Below, piece by piece: positions 34,789 through 47,240 of a DNA stretch of 64,000 nt. The stretch spans positions 1-64,000 of the forward strand of contig JAPEHQ010000025.1 in assembly GCA_027405735.1 (NCBI GenBank). Direction: 5' to 3'. The position numbers were made by a program, and so were the translations under genes. Source of the stretch: Mucor racemosus (taxonomy: Eukaryota > Mucoromycota > Mucoromycetes > Mucorales > Mucoraceae). The notes under the pieces were generated by a model. It was not told the DNA's origin. It was given only the letters and a program-made list of their open reading frames with translations, and did no database searches. The stretch's first letter is position 1. Every line of letters starts with the position of its first letter.

Positions 34789-35023
34789 TTGACATTTATC
34801 ATAAGGCGGGCTGATGATACATTTGATACTACCGTAGATGGAACCAGTCAATTTAGTTTATGGAATTTGAATGAAAATACCGAGGAACCATTTGTAACTA
34901 CTATTTAAGTTGGTTCTAGTAAAGCATTGAATAAACTGGCTTGGGACAAAGAGGATAAAAAGATGGCAATAGGTTTCAATGATGGTCATATTTATGTTTA
35001 TGTTTATGATATTATTGGAAATG
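34789..35023 (+). pseudogene. Relic of a dynein intermediate chain-like WD40 gene
   Basis: Reading from a TTTTAG acceptor-like site, the frame gives TVDGTSQFSLWNLNENTEEP, then an in-frame TAA (34906-34908), then VGSSKALNKLAWDKEDKKMA and a GHIYVY strand. This WD-repeat pattern resembles the C-terminal end of cytoplasmic dynein intermediate chain (FDTTVDGTxxxSLWNLN, SKALNKxxW). The internal stop, a duplicated VYVY step and the absence of any upstream WD repeats mark it as a dead fragment. It sits between repeat families and is probably a gene piece carried in with them or an old partial copy. The family call is from memory of the motif only. Confidence 0.55.
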
Positions 35024-35124
35024 TAAGATTAAATCTCAATGTAAATTACCTCTAGCGCAATAATTATAAAGTACGATTATATTATCATCAAATAAACTAC
35101 CACGCAATATTAACATGGATGAAG

Positions 35125-35876
35125 ATTTACAGTAATAAGCTTGAATCAAGTGGATATAGCATCGTAAATTCTTGAAAAAGTTCTCAAGTATAATAAAATC
35201 TCTTATTTTTAAGACTTACAAGGCTTATAAGCGGAATATTAATTTTAAAAATTATTTTTGTCCAGATCATCAATTTTGACATTTTTTAATTTTTTTTTTC
35301 TAATTTTGCAAATCTAGAGTTAATTATACTACTAATTATAAAACAAAAAATATACACATATAGAGAATTTAGCGCTCTATTTGCTCAATAAAAAATAACA
35401 AATACTTTTATTGCAAAATATTACATGAAAATCCTTTAATCAAAAATCCGTTTTTGGGGCAAAAGTACAAAGTTTCATTATTTAACATTTAATATTAAGT
35501 TTTTATAAAATCTGTATGAGCTATGGCTACAATTTTCTCTCACAATGTAGTATATTTAAACGTTGATTTTGGTATCAAAATTTGATTTTTCTGTTTTTTG
35601 ATAAAAATCATGAGTGTTGGTAAGGATTAAATGAGTCACCGAAAATGTCCGCTATAAAAACTGAATTTTCAGACAGTACGTGGTTAAATATAATAAAAGT
35701 TTAAAAAAATGCATTTTTATTAAAAACTTAAATATATACCATAGTATAAGAAAAAACTTAGCCGTTCAATGTTGCTATACTCAATTATTGCGCCACTCTG
35801 CGGGCTCGCTTTTGCAATTTTTTTAACGAATCTATAATATCACAGACGGTTTTTATGGTAGAAAAATGTATGTTTC
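35125..35876 (+). repeat. Dispersed repeat family D, copy 2, cut by an LTR
   Basis: Matches 9010-9783 in the same orientation and ends where the family-2 LTR begins. The expected continuation after that LTR is not found. Confidence 0.65.
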
Positions 35877-36392
35877 TGTTGTATTATGCCACCAAGTACC
35901 ATCCTTTATCATTTATCACCTTCTACAGTATCAATACATCTTACAATCTATTGACTACGACATGTATTGAAGGGCAAAGTCTTGATATCGGATATAATAA
36001 ACTCCTAGCGCACTAAGTTTAATCCAGCAATTGTCAAGAACGCTTGGGCCTCAATTATGACACCATAATTATTTTATCCTAGCCGTTAATCAAATAAGTA
36101 GCTATCAAATTAACATCCAAGAACATTTAGCGCAGCATTAAAACAGTGTAACTCACAAGCTCTGCAAGGACGGTCAAATTATAATTAATCCATTCCAATT
36201 CATAGATTACTATCAAACAGATCTAATGGCCCCATAGTGCCTTAAATTACATCTCAGGGGCTCAATGACAAATCAATATAAAAGGCCATACTTTTATATC
36301 TAAATAAACAATATTTTGTTTTTATTATACAGTTAAAGAAGTAATTCATTACTCATTCTCTTTTGATTGTATTTCTTTTTAAGTATTATTTA
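35877..36392 (+). repeat. Diverged LTR family 2, 3' end lost
   Basis: Starts TGTTGTATTATGCCACC and follows the family to about 36392, where the terminal ATATACGACA is replaced by unrelated sequence. No target duplication was found. Confidence 0.65.
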
Positions 36393-37298
36393 TCTGCTAC
36401 AAAAATAGTAATTAAACAAAAAAAGCGTTGCGACTACAATTATAACTCTTTGATATTTATTTAAGATATAAAGTAAAAGCAAAGGTTTATGGATTACCAT
36501 AGCCTTTGTGATATAATATATACTATTTTCTAATTCTTCTATTAATGATACAGTAATAAGATCTTGAAGCAAGATGTTCATGGTTTAGTTCCTAGTTTGG
36601 AAGTACCAGTGGTACAATTTGACATTTTAAAGTTTTGTGTGATTTAAAGTTATTAGATCTTAGATGTTGACTAAGATCAATTTGATTACTAAACAAACTT
36701 GGTATATGTAGTTTACTACATTATCAAACCTAACAATATAGGACATAGACATTTAATCAAGTGAGGAGTTATTGTTTATCAAAAGGAAATAAAGAGGGTT
36801 TACATACTAATTGATAAGTTGAAAGGGATGATGATGTGATAAAAATTATAGTAGGTGCTTAAATTTACTATACTAATATGGTATGATGGTGGAACATCAT
36901 GCTTTAAAACTATTCTGTAATATTATGCTGGAACATACATCTTTATGCTGGAATCGACCGAAGTTCCGTTGATGTTTAATTGACTTGAATTTTGGTTCCT
37001 CCTAAACTATTGTTTTGCTTTTAGATTTGACATATCCGGTTAAAATGATCCATCAAACAGTAGCAATTTGTTTTACAAAAAATTCTTTATTTTTGATCGA
37101 GATATAAAGAAAATTCTGTTATTTTTGCACTATATCTTGTAATTATTTATGTTATATATGATAACACACAAGCTACTTTTATTTCACAAACAGTATTTCT
37201 GAATTTTTTTGTGAGAGCATAATCAGTAGATACAAATAACGCTGCGTGCATATACTCGCACAAATGACTAATGCTCATTTAATTTGTAATGATCTGTG
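36393..37298. other. Intergenic DNA, no gene seen
   Basis: AT-rich sequence. No supported gene or repeat. Confidence 0.3.
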
Positions 37299-37480
37299 TG
37301 TTAATCAATTCTCATCGTAGGTCTCACATTCAATGTCTCAGTCTATAATCGGTGATATTATAGCAAAACCTTAATAGTAATTACAATTCATGTGTATAGA
37401 TATATCCCAAAGATGTATTGCTAATAAAAGTATCATATTCTCCTGGCAAAATTATTTATAAAGACCCTTTTGACATTTTA
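37299..37480 (+). repeat. Short diverged solo LTR, chromovirus family, TSD CTGTG
   Basis: 182 bp, starting TGTTAATCAATTCTCATC and ending GACATTTTA (a CA to TA change). It is flanked by CTGTG at 37294-37298 and 37481-37485. Confidence 0.8.
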
Positions 37481-38291
37481 CTGTGATCTTGTATAAATAT
37501 TATGGTCAAAATCATATGCTTAATGATAGGATTTTTAATACTAGAGATCGATAAACATTTGTTGAAGAAAGGTTGATGTTCTTACTGTATTTGTAGATTG
37601 GGTATTTATTAATAAGGGAAATAAATAAGGATTGTAAAGAGAATGAAAGACAGAGATAATTTTATTACGAGGAATTATGGAAAGGTTTCCTTGTAGTATT
37701 TATATAATAAATAAGAATATTTGAAACGAACATTACTACTGTGAATTATTATAGTAATAATAATTTGATTCACTACATAACTATACTGCTGTATATATGC
37801 ATTGAAAAATTGAAAAATCACAGTATGCACTTGATACAGATAACAAATAGCATATATTACTGGGAAATAATGTAAGTACATGATATCATCAAAATAATGT
37901 AACATTTGATCTTTAAATATAAGGTATTATGGCCATATAACGCCGAAAACACCGGATCTCGTCCAATCTTCTCCACAGTTAAACAATATCTGATACACAT
38001 GAAAAATGGCTCTCAAGTTTTTTTAATGCAAAAGCTAAGCAATCACACTCCATAATCGTTATTATTTAATTGTTTTTCTTTCTGATTGCCAAGGAAAAAA
38101 TATGAAATTACTTTTTTTTGCTATACATTTTATGATTCACGATCTATTTTATCTAGTAATGTGTCCAAATACACGACATGGTACATTTTTATTATTATCA
38201 TTTACTAGTAGATTTAGAGTACATACCTTTTTCAGGGGTATTTTATGATTGATCAATGATGTTTTGACATTTCTGATCAGAATATTATTTG
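37481..38291. other. Intergenic DNA, no gene seen
   Basis: AT-rich sequence. No supported feature. Confidence 0.3.
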
Positions 38292-38820
38292 TGTTGTATT
38301 CCACCTACTAGTATCATACATTATCACCTTCTACAGTATCAATACATCTTACAATCTATTGACTACGCCATGTATTGAAGTGCAAGTCTTGATATCAGAT
38401 ATAAGAAACTCCTAGCGTATCAAGTTTAATCCAGTAATTACCAAGAACGCTTGGACCTCAATTATGACACCACATTATTTCATCCCAGCAGTTAACCAAT
38501 CAAGTAGTTATCAAATCAACATCCAAGCATATTTAGCGCAGCATTGGAACAAGACAACTCACAAGCTCTGCAAGAACGGTTAAATTATGATTGATCCATT
38601 TCAATCCATAGATTACTATCAAACAGATCCAATGGTTCAATAGTGCCTTAAATTACATCTCAGGATCTCAATGTCAAATCAATATAAAAGGCCATACTTT
38701 TACATCTAAATAAACGATATCTTGTTTTTATTATACAGTTGAAGAACTGATTAATTACTCATTCTTTTATAATTGTATTCTTTTTTAAGTAATATTTATC
38801 AATCCTGAAAATATACGAGA
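38292..38820 (+). repeat. Solo LTR family 2, TSD ATTTG
   Basis: 529 bp, nearly identical to 31662-32193. The terminal CA has become GA. It is flanked by ATTTG at 38287-38291 and 38821-38825. Confidence 0.85.
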
Positions 38821-39006
38821 ATTTGAACAAACAACTTTTTTCTTGCAAACGTAATCATATATTGTTCTACACGTGCAAAACCCTATTGTACATTTATCAA
38901 TATATTATAAAATAGCAATTGAAACACATTTATTTTCATATATATATATTATACTGTATATCATACTGTATGTATATCTATACATTTTGTAAGAATACGA
39001 CATAAA

Positions 39007-39239
39007 TGTTATTATGTCAATACTCATCATAGGTCTCACATCCAAGGCCACAGTCTATAATTAATGTTACAGTAAATCAATGCAGATCATTGACCTACTG
39101 TACATCATATTTTTAGATAATAAAACCCTAGTACTAAATATACAGTAATTAATGTGCATAAATACATCCTTTGGATGTATTGTTAATAAAAGTGTAATAT
39201 TCTGGCAAGATTATTTATATAGACTCTTTTGACATTTCA
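39007..39239 (+). repeat. Solo LTR, chromovirus family
   Basis: About 233 bp, TGTTATTATGTCAATACT to GACATTTCA. The flanks ATAAA and ATAAG differ by one base, probably an eroded target duplication. Confidence 0.75.
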
Positions 39240-39489
39240 ATAAGTATGAACATAGCGCTAGTTTTGTAGTACTTTCAGAAAGGATTACGCTCCATAAATT
39301 AAAATGGACTTTGATATATAATATACATATTGAATTTTATAAATTTTCAAAAAAATCAATTTTCATAGTATTATTAAATCTTCAGAATCGGAGCATGCCC
39401 TCTTTTTATAGCAAACCATATGTCAAGTACTTTCCAGAATATACTTTATTCACCGCTATAAATGTCTAGGTTAATTATATTATGCTATG

Positions 39490-40580
39490 TTTTTCTGAAT
39501 CTATTTTATATTTCACAAAGGACCCAAAAACACGTAAAATTCACTATTTTTTCCTTAAAAACTAGGTCTCATTCTTCATCCCTACTCAACGTTTTTTTCA
39601 TTAAATAACATAAAAAAAAAGCTATATGTTGATGTACCTGAGATGTTCAACTGCAATCTGAAAACAAGTATCCGAAAATATCCTATTTTTTGCAGTTGAT
39701 ATTAATTTTTCAGTGCTAATGTTTCAGTTTTTTACGCGTATTCCACTGATAAAGAATTGAAAACTTTGAGGCTTCATATCTCTAGAAATAATTAAGCTAT
39801 ACTAACACTTTTTAATAATGAAACTTACTTGTTTTAAAGTGCTCTAAAACATATTTAACAATAAAAAAGTTATGAGCAATTTTATTTTTTTTATTTTTTT
39901 GACATTTTTGGAGTAGATTTCAAAATATTCGTTAAATTGAACAGCCCTTTTTTTTATGCCTGTCATCAAGCTCATTGAGCTCTCTCAAACCCAATCTAGA
40001 TTTTTTCAAAATATTGATTTTTCGTGGAGATATCCTAAAAAATGTGTACAAAAAGATACCTTCCTTTCTACTAGCTTCAATTTTTCCCTTATATACCCTC
40101 ATCCCAAAAACTGAATTTTAAAAAAATTTAACAAAAATCTCGTTTTCTCTACGAACAATGCAGCTAGACGGGTCAACAATGGCTCGATTGATAGATAATT
40201 TTGCTGCGCATTATACCCGTTAATTATATTTAAAAGATAATTATGAAAAGTGAAGTGTATCTTCAAAAAACCTCCAAAACTTCAATCGCATTTTACGTGA
40301 AATTTAATATGAAAAATTTATTTGAATTTTGCTTCAATGAATGCAGAATTTAAAACTGTACAAAAATTATTTAGTATGCTCTTTAAACTTACTTTGCCGT
40401 TCATGAGCCATTAAACAATTTTGGTTTTTTGATCATTTTCTGGTCGATTTGTAAAATAAATTTTGAAACCCAGTTACCATAGGGTTAAGCTATAATATGG
40501 ACTATTATTTTCAATATTTCGACGAAAAATCAATATTTTTCGCTGAAAAAAAAAAGCAAAGTAGCTTAGAGTTGGATCTA
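39490..40580 (+). repeat. Dispersed repeat family R, copy 4
   Basis: The same landmark order as the copies at 4320 and 29960, ending near the AATATTTTTCGCTG segment. Confidence 0.7.
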
Positions 40581-40589
40581 TCTTGATTG

Positions 40590-40790
40590 TATACTATTAT
40601 TATCTTATTTTGATATTCTTTACTTTATATTTACTATTTTATAAGATTCTTGAACTAATTTTTATATATTTCATTGCACATTTCTTTTTATATATTTATA
40701 TAAAACATTTATTACAGTTGTTGGACAACTTGAAACCTGATGCTCACATTATTACCATCTCAGTTGTACCAATGTCGTGATAATAATAAA
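40590..40790 (+). repeat. Old inverted LTR fragment beside the tandem array
   Basis: Its reverse complement follows the array LTR, sharing segments such as GTTGTCCAAC, AAATGTTTTATATAAAT and AGTTCAAG, but with many changes and a deletion. It lies in the opposite orientation to the array, within about 15 bp of it. It is an older relative, not part of the array. Confidence 0.55.
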
Positions 40791-40803
40791 TGTAATTAGA
40801 TAA

Positions 40804-41543
40804 TGTTACGAGCGGTAACTAGTGAAAGTGATAAAGTAATAAGAGAAAGTAGGATTGAAAGTAAATAAAATAGATATTTCCAGAGCAGTAATGTCTATTC
40901 AATGAGCACCAGGTTTATAGTTGTCCAACTAGTAAGTAAATGTTTTATATAAATGTATATAAAACGAAAGATGTAAATGTGGAAAAGGTACAATGAACTT
41001 CTAACGACAGTTCAAGGGATCTAGTATATAATGTAATGTAATATAAAAGGATAAAAGACAATTGAGCTCCTAACTAATAGAATAGCGAGCAATTTAGATA
41101 TGATATAAAGTATGTAAGATATAAGACGATCTTTATTTGGTTGAAGTCTATAGCTTCCTTTTTATAATAATTGTATAATTTCTAATTGTTTCTAATAATT
41201 TCTATGTCTAGGTAGATCATATGTTCGAGATCAATCTTTAACTGATCTCCTTCCAATAATTGGGGCAAAATAAGAGTAATTGTGAGTCATGGCAAGATCA
41301 AATGGTTGTCGTATCTTGAATGCAGGGATTATATAATAAATTTATGGATTAAAGAGAGTCGAGTCTCCAGAAGTTTGATTAAAAAGGAATCTGTATGAAT
41401 ATATGGGTGTTGTTACAAAGCCTTCGTGCTTTGAATTTGTGTTTGATTTTACTTTTGACAGATTGTGACAGATTTGGAAAGATGAGTTCAAGGGTAACAA
41501 AAAAAAAGAGTTTATTCAAATAATAAATGTTCGATTTGTAACA
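40804..41543 (-). repeat. Array LTR 1 (leftmost)
   Basis: 740 bp, essentially identical to the other three LTRs. It is the 3' LTR of the truncated unit. Confidence 0.9.
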
Positions 41544-41593
41544 TATTCCCCCACTAGATGAAATGATCGACCCGATCATTCCTTAAACATTCT

Positions 41594-41974
41594 TCAAATG
41601 TTTGTGCGCGAAGGCAACAGCGTCCGATTTCTTTTTGAAGAATTGAGATATATATTTTTTTTCTTCATTATGTATTCTTCAGGGTCAGATATTTGCTTTA
41701 TGTGATTGAGGTCCTTGATTAGTTCAGGCAAAACTATTTGATTTAGATTTTTCTTTCTTATGTCTTCGTAGTAGGCGAGTCTACCTTTTGCGTGTAAAAT
41801 TACAGCTATAGCTTCTTTTATCTGGTTACTAATTTTGTTTTGTTGTTGCTGCTGGCGTTTGGCCACACCTCGAATTTGGATGGGCGTTTGTTGTTTCACC
41901 TTTTTGTCTCTGACAACTTCTTCGTCCAAGTCGTCCAAGTCGTCCAAGTTTAAGTCGGATGGTTTTTCTTTCAT
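41594..41974 (-). pseudogene. Accessory ORF of the left unit, frameshifted
   Basis: Matches the 130-aa accessory ORF until a one-base loss in a T run near 41651-41658, after which the C-terminal end reads out of frame. Confidence 0.75.
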
Positions 41975-42053
41975 GATTTGAGGAGCGAGTTGGAGGCAGG
42001 TAGTATTCTTGAGTGAAATGTATTTTATTTGTATAAAATAATTTTTTTTGGTG

Positions 42054-42104
<51 letters not shown>

Positions 42105-42122
42105 AAGATCGGTCGAGATTTA

Positions 42123-43442
42123 TCAATGTGCTTTGATGTTGAATTCTAGGTCCCAATTCACTGCTGGTTTCAAATGAGCTTTGAGTCGGTTCCCGTGTAC
42201 TAAATGTAACTTGGGGTCATCTGGGTTGGAGATGTTCTTGATTATATAGGATCCTTTCTTATGTTTTTCATGGATACAAAAGATATCTTCGTACCATCGA
42301 ATGTCTATTTTTGCACTCCAAGAGGTAGATATGTTATCTCGATAAAGTTTGACCGTGTCACCGATATTGAAAGAGGGTTTCCACTCCTTTTTAGGATGAT
42401 ACATTTTCTTCTCTAGGCGTTCTATTTGTAATTTCTGAGATTTTTGTATTTTCTTCAAAGCCAGTTCTCGTACATTATTTAAGTGAACTATTTGAACCGT
42501 GGTTCTGACAATTAGTTGGAGTTCGAAGCTTGGATCTTTGACATCCAAAGGTCTCAAAGACATATCGAAGTGTGTCTCAGGTTCATATCCATATAGTAGA
42601 AAGAAGGGGGATAGTCCAGTTGTAGCTTGTTTTATTGAGCGGTAAGCAAATGCTGTAGCAGGGAGGTATTGGTCCCAATTTTTCTTTTCTTCTTTCGAAC
42701 GCTTTTTCAGGCAAGAATCAAGTGTTCGATTAAATCTTTCGATTAATCCTTGACTTTGTGAATGATACGGAGAGATGGTTTTATGAATGATGCCGAAATT
42801 TCTGCACACTAAATTGACTAATTCAGAGATCATTGGTCGTCCATTGTCAGTGATAATTATTCTAACGCAACCATGGCGAGTAATTATTTCTTCATATATA
42901 AAAGCGGCTATTTCAGAGGCGGTTTGTTGCTTTAAAGCACGAACTTCAACATACTTAGTTAAGTAATCTATGGCTGCTATCACATATCGATGACCAGATT
43001 GAGATGGACTGACATGTTTAATATCCAATCCTATCTGAGCAAAAGGCTTAATAGGCACTGGAACAGGATATGCTTTCTCATTGATAAATTTTGGTCCATG
43101 TAGCTGACACTTAGGACACTCTTTATACATTTTATATATATCTTTATTTATATTTGGCCAATAATATTTTTGATATATTCTGTTTAAAGTATTTGCATAG
43201 GCAAAGTGTCCTCCGAGTGGATGAAAATGATATTGAAGAAAGGCTTCTTTTGCTTGTTCTTGGTTGAGTACCTTTTTTAGACAATGCATTTCAGTTGGTT
43301 GTAGCATGTATAAGGAATCTTTGTATATAGTATATTTGTGTATATTCTTTTCGATGTATTCTTTATCTTTTGAGCTAGTCTCCTCAGAGAAAGACGCAGA
43401 TTTTAGGTAGTGTGTGATGTTATTAATTGTGTCTTGATTCAT
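42123..43442 (-). CDS. Stand-alone integrase of the left unit, 439 aa
   Basis: An intact ORF with all zinc-binding and catalytic residues, identical to the other two copies although the rest of its unit is broken. Confidence 0.9.
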   Translation of the reverse strand: MNQDTINNITHYLKSASFSEETSSKDKEYIEKNIHKYTIYKDSLYMLQPTEMHCLKKVLNQEQAKEAFLQYHFHPLGGHFAYANTLNRIYQKYYWPNINKDIYKMYKECPKCQLHGPKFINEKAYPVPVPIKPFAQIGLDIKHVSPSQSGHRYVIAAIDYLTKYVEVRALKQQTASEIAAFIYEEIITRHGCVRIIITDNGRPMISELVNLVCRNFGIIHKTISPYHSQSQGLIERFNRTLDSCLKKRSKEEKKNWDQYLPATAFAYRSIKQATTGLSPFFLLYGYEPETHFDMSLRPLDVKDPSFELQLIVRTTVQIVHLNNVRELALKKIQKSQKLQIERLEKKMYHPKKEWKPSFNIGDTVKLYRDNISTSWSAKIDIRWYEDIFCIHEKHKKGSYIIKNISNPDDPKLHLVHGNRLKAHLKPAVNWDLEFNIKAH

Positions 43443-44196
43443 ATTTGTTGTTTTAAAAGGGGGGTTTTGAGTTTGTTGTTTTTATGTTTTTTAAAATTAT
43501 TTATTGTTTTTGGTTTATAAAAATTTTCTATATGTTTTTCCTTGTCTTTTATGCACTGGTTTTGAGTTATGTTTTTGAATTGTTGAATGGTTTTTGTTGA
43601 ATGTTTTTGTGATTGTTTTTAGAGTTGATTTTTGTTACTTAAATTCAGCTTTTATTGTCTATTCAGATCTTTGGACAGTAGTTTATCGTCTTGTTTAATC
43701 TGGACCTTGATTAGCTTTTAGGGTCATTCCACTTTCTGGACCATTTATACAGAGTTTATAAAATATAGTGTCATACAGTACAGTGATTTGGACATTTCGT
43801 CTTTTACCGTCATAAGCTACTTAGTAGTTTGGACCTGCACATGAGTTTATCAAAATAAAGTCTTTCAGTAGCATGATATTGGACTATATGGGAGTTACAG
43901 TTTATCGTCGTAAAATCTTTGGACGTAGTTTTTGAGAGATGTTTATTGGTGTAGTGCCACGCCAAAATCCGAGGCACCCTTTTGAATTAGCAAGGTTTTG
44001 AGTCACTATGTAATCCTCATGTACGACTATGCAGAGTTTATGGTCAATTGACTAGTTGTCATTCAGCTTTTTGGACAACCAACGAGCAGAGTTTATGTAG
44101 TATAGATGTCTTCGGCTGTATTGGACATTTTAAACCAGAGTTTACCGTCTTGCAGGGAATTGGACTGACATGTCTTGATTTAATAACCTAAACGAC
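43443..44196 (-). other. Motif-repeat spacer, left unit
   Basis: The same TGGAC / AGTTTA motif region as in the other units, conserved despite the nearby damage. Confidence 0.7.
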
Positions 44197-45055
44197 TTAG
44201 AAAATCGGCGGCTTCATTGACTTTGCCTTTTCTATATATAATTTTAAAGTTATATTCAGACAGTATTTCGATCCATCTTGCAAGAATTCCTGTAGGTTGT
44301 TTTGTTTTAAGTAACCCGAGAGAGAGGAGTGATCAGAAATGATAGTGATCTGAAATTGTGATCCCAGAAGGTAAGGGCGATAAAGTTGTACAGACCATAC
44401 AACAGCTAACAACTCTAATTTTGAGATTCCATAATTCTTTTCGCTATTTCTTAGCGATCTAGAAGAGAATATAATAGGATATTCGTGTCCCTCCTCGGTC
44501 CGCTGGGTGAGGATTGCCCCCAATCCTAAGATTGACGCATCACATATAACTTCAAAAGGTTTCGAAAAATCAGGTTTTCTTAAAATTGGGTAGCTTGTTA
44601 ATTTCTCTTTTAATGTATAGAAGGCTTTTGTAGCTTCATCATTCCAAGGAATTTGTTTGGTGGTTTGTAATTGTTCATGTAACGGTCTAGCAATACGAGC
44701 AAATCCATTAATAAATCGTCTGTAGTAAGAGGCTAAACCTAGGAAACTTCGTACTTGTTTTACAGTCGTAGGTAAAGCGAAATCCTTAACCTTTTCGATA
44801 GTGGCAGGGTTCGGTTTAATCGAGTTCCTGGTTACTATGTATCCAAGAAATAAAATTTCTTCTTTAAAGAAATGACATTTACCGGGATTCAAAACAATTC
44901 CGTTGACTCATTCGAGTGAAAGTAGCTGCCAAGTCGATCAAATAATGTCTTGGGTCCTTTGAATTACTATACGTAGTGACATCGTCAAGTACAACAGTAT
45001 TATCCTATTGATAAGGCCATCAAAGCAACGTTGCATTATGTCCGCAAAGGCTCCT
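44197..45055 (-). pseudogene. Truncated RT-RNase H remnant of the left unit
   Basis: Contains the end of RT and RNase H up to the normal stop region. The protease and most of RT are deleted, a 2-bp loss near 44902 breaks the frame, and a 1-bp loss near 44316 shifts the C-terminus. The junction to gag is at about 45055/45056. Confidence 0.85.
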
Positions 45056-45200
45056 CAATGAATGCAACTCTAATGCTCCATCCTAGCAGAATGCTAGCAA
45101 GCTCGGGGAACACCACATACGCCTCATGAGCTGATTTTGAGTTATTAACTATCAACGCCTTTCGCAATAACCGTGTTCTCACTTTTTACCCTTATGGGAT

Positions 45201-45852
45201 TCAAGTTTTTCCGTTATTACCATTGAAATGACCTGTACGAGCATAATTAAAAGGATTGTCCACCAAAGAAATAGTTTTCAATGAATGAGCATTCCACCAA
45301 GCATTTGAATGTTTGATCCAGTCTTGAAAAGAGATAGCAGATTGTTCCTTACAAAAGATCTTGATGGAGTTAGCGAGACCTGCTCTGAAACGAGAGTAAA
45401 TGAACTTTTCGTCGGTGATATTAGCCAAATCAGCAGCCTCGTATAATCGAGACAAAAATTCACTTGGAGATTCTTGTTGCACTTGATGCATTTCTTCAAA
45501 CGCACTTTGATAACATTCAATAATTGATTCAGAGATAAAGTGTTCTTGAAGAGCAACAATAGCTTCTTGGTAAGCTATTTTAGAGAGGGTAATATTTCTT
45601 TCCTTCAACAAATTGTCGAAGAAAACAGCAGCGACCCGGCGAAGTTGAGCATGCAAAATTGCAACCTTACGAGAGTCTTGAGTGATACCATTCATAGCGA
45701 AAAACGATTCCAGTAAATGAAGGAAGTGGCGGAAATTCTCCTTCGAAACCATAAAATTCAACAATTTTAGGTTTACTTACGCTAGCCCAGCGGTTAGAAT
45801 CTTGGTTGCTTGTGGCCAACACAGCGTTTTCGGTAGTAGAGATAGTGGACAT
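45201..45852 (-). pseudogene. Broken gag of the left unit
   Basis: Gag from its own ATG (45852), but with a 2-bp deletion near 45738 that shifts the frame after about 38 residues. Further small indels lie towards the 2.8-kb deletion, which removes the gag C-terminus. It is non-functional as assembled. Confidence 0.85.
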
Positions 45853-45922
45853 GTTAGAGATACAGATGTCTTGATAGTTTCTTGATAAAATAGATTAGGA
45901 TACCCTGTTAATGAGCACCACG

Positions 45923-46661
45923 TGTTACGAGCGGTAACTAGTGAAAGTGATAAAGTAATAAGAGAAAGTAGGATTGAAAGTAAATAAAATAGATATTTCC
46001 AGAGCAGTAATGTCTATTCAATGAGCACCAGGTTTATAGTTGTCCAACTAGTAAGTAAATGTTTTATATAAATGTATATAAAACGAAAGATGTAAATGTG
46101 GAAAAGGTACAATGAACTTCTAACGACAGTTCAAGGGATCTAGTATATAATGTAATGTAATATAAAAGGATAAAAGACAATTGAGCTCCTAACTAATAGA
46201 ATAGCGAGCAATTTAGATATGATATAAAGTATGTAAGATATAAGACGATCTTTATTTGGTTGAAGTCTATAGCTTCCTTTTTATAATAATTGTATAATTT
46301 CTAATTGTTTCTAATAATTTCTATGTCTAGGTAGATCATATGTTCGAGATCAATCTTTAACTGATCTCCTTCCAATAATTGGGGCAAAATAAGAGTAATT
46401 GTGAGTCATGGCAAGATCAAATGGTTGTCGTATCTTGAATGCAGGGATTATATAATAAATTTATGGATTAAAGAGAGTCGAGTCTCCAGAAGTTTGATTA
46501 AAAAGGAATCTGTATGAATATATGGGTGTTGTTACAAAGCCTTCGTGCTTTGAATTTGTGTTTGATTTTACTTTTGACAGATTGTGACAGATTTGGAAAG
46601 ATGAGTTCAAGGGTAACAAAAAAAAGAGTTTATTCAAATAATAAATGTTCGATTTGTAACA
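45923..46661 (-). repeat. Array LTR 2 (shared)
   Basis: 739 bp. It differs from LTR 1 by one base in an A run. It serves as 5' LTR of the left unit and 3' LTR of the middle unit. Confidence 0.9.
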
Positions 46662-46700
46662 TATTCCCCCACTAGATGAAATGATCGACCCGATCATTCC

Positions 46701-47093
46701 TTAAACATTCTTCAAATGTTTGTGCGCGAAGGCAACAGCGTCCGATTTCTTTTTGAAGAATTGAGATATATATTTTTTTTTCTTCATTATGTATTCTTCA
46801 GGGTCAGATATTTGCTTTATGTGATTGAGGTCCTTGATTAGTTCAGGCAAAACTATTTGATTTAGATTTTTCTTTCTTATGTCTTCGTAGTAGGCGAGTC
46901 TACCTTTTGCGTGTAAAATTACAGCTATAGCTTCTTTTATCTGGTTACTAATTTTGTTTTGTTGTTGCTGCTGGCGTTTGGCCACACCTCGAATTTGGAT
47001 GGGCGTTTGTTGTTTCACCTTTTTGTCTCTGACAACTTCTTCGTCCAAGTCGTCCAAGTCGTCCAAGTTTAAGTCGGATGGTTTTTCTTTCAT
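46701..47093 (-). CDS. Accessory ORF of the middle unit, 130 aa, unknown
   Basis: Identical to the right-unit accessory ORF, with an acidic N-terminus and a lysine-rich C-terminus. No recognised domain. Confidence 0.65.
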   Translation of the reverse strand: MKEKPSDLNLDDLDDLDEEVVRDKKVKQQTPIQIRGVAKRQQQQQNKISNQIKEAIAVILHAKGRLAYYEDIRKKNLNQIVLPELIKDLNHIKQISDPEEYIMKKKKYISQFFKKKSDAVAFAHKHLKNV

Positions 47094-47172
47094 GATTTGA
47101 GGAGCGAGTTGGAGGCAGGTAGTATTCTTGAGTGAAATGTATTTTATTTGTATAAAATAATTTTTTTTGGTG

Positions 47173-47222
<50 letters not shown>

Positions 47223-47240
47223 AAGATCGGTCGAGATTTA

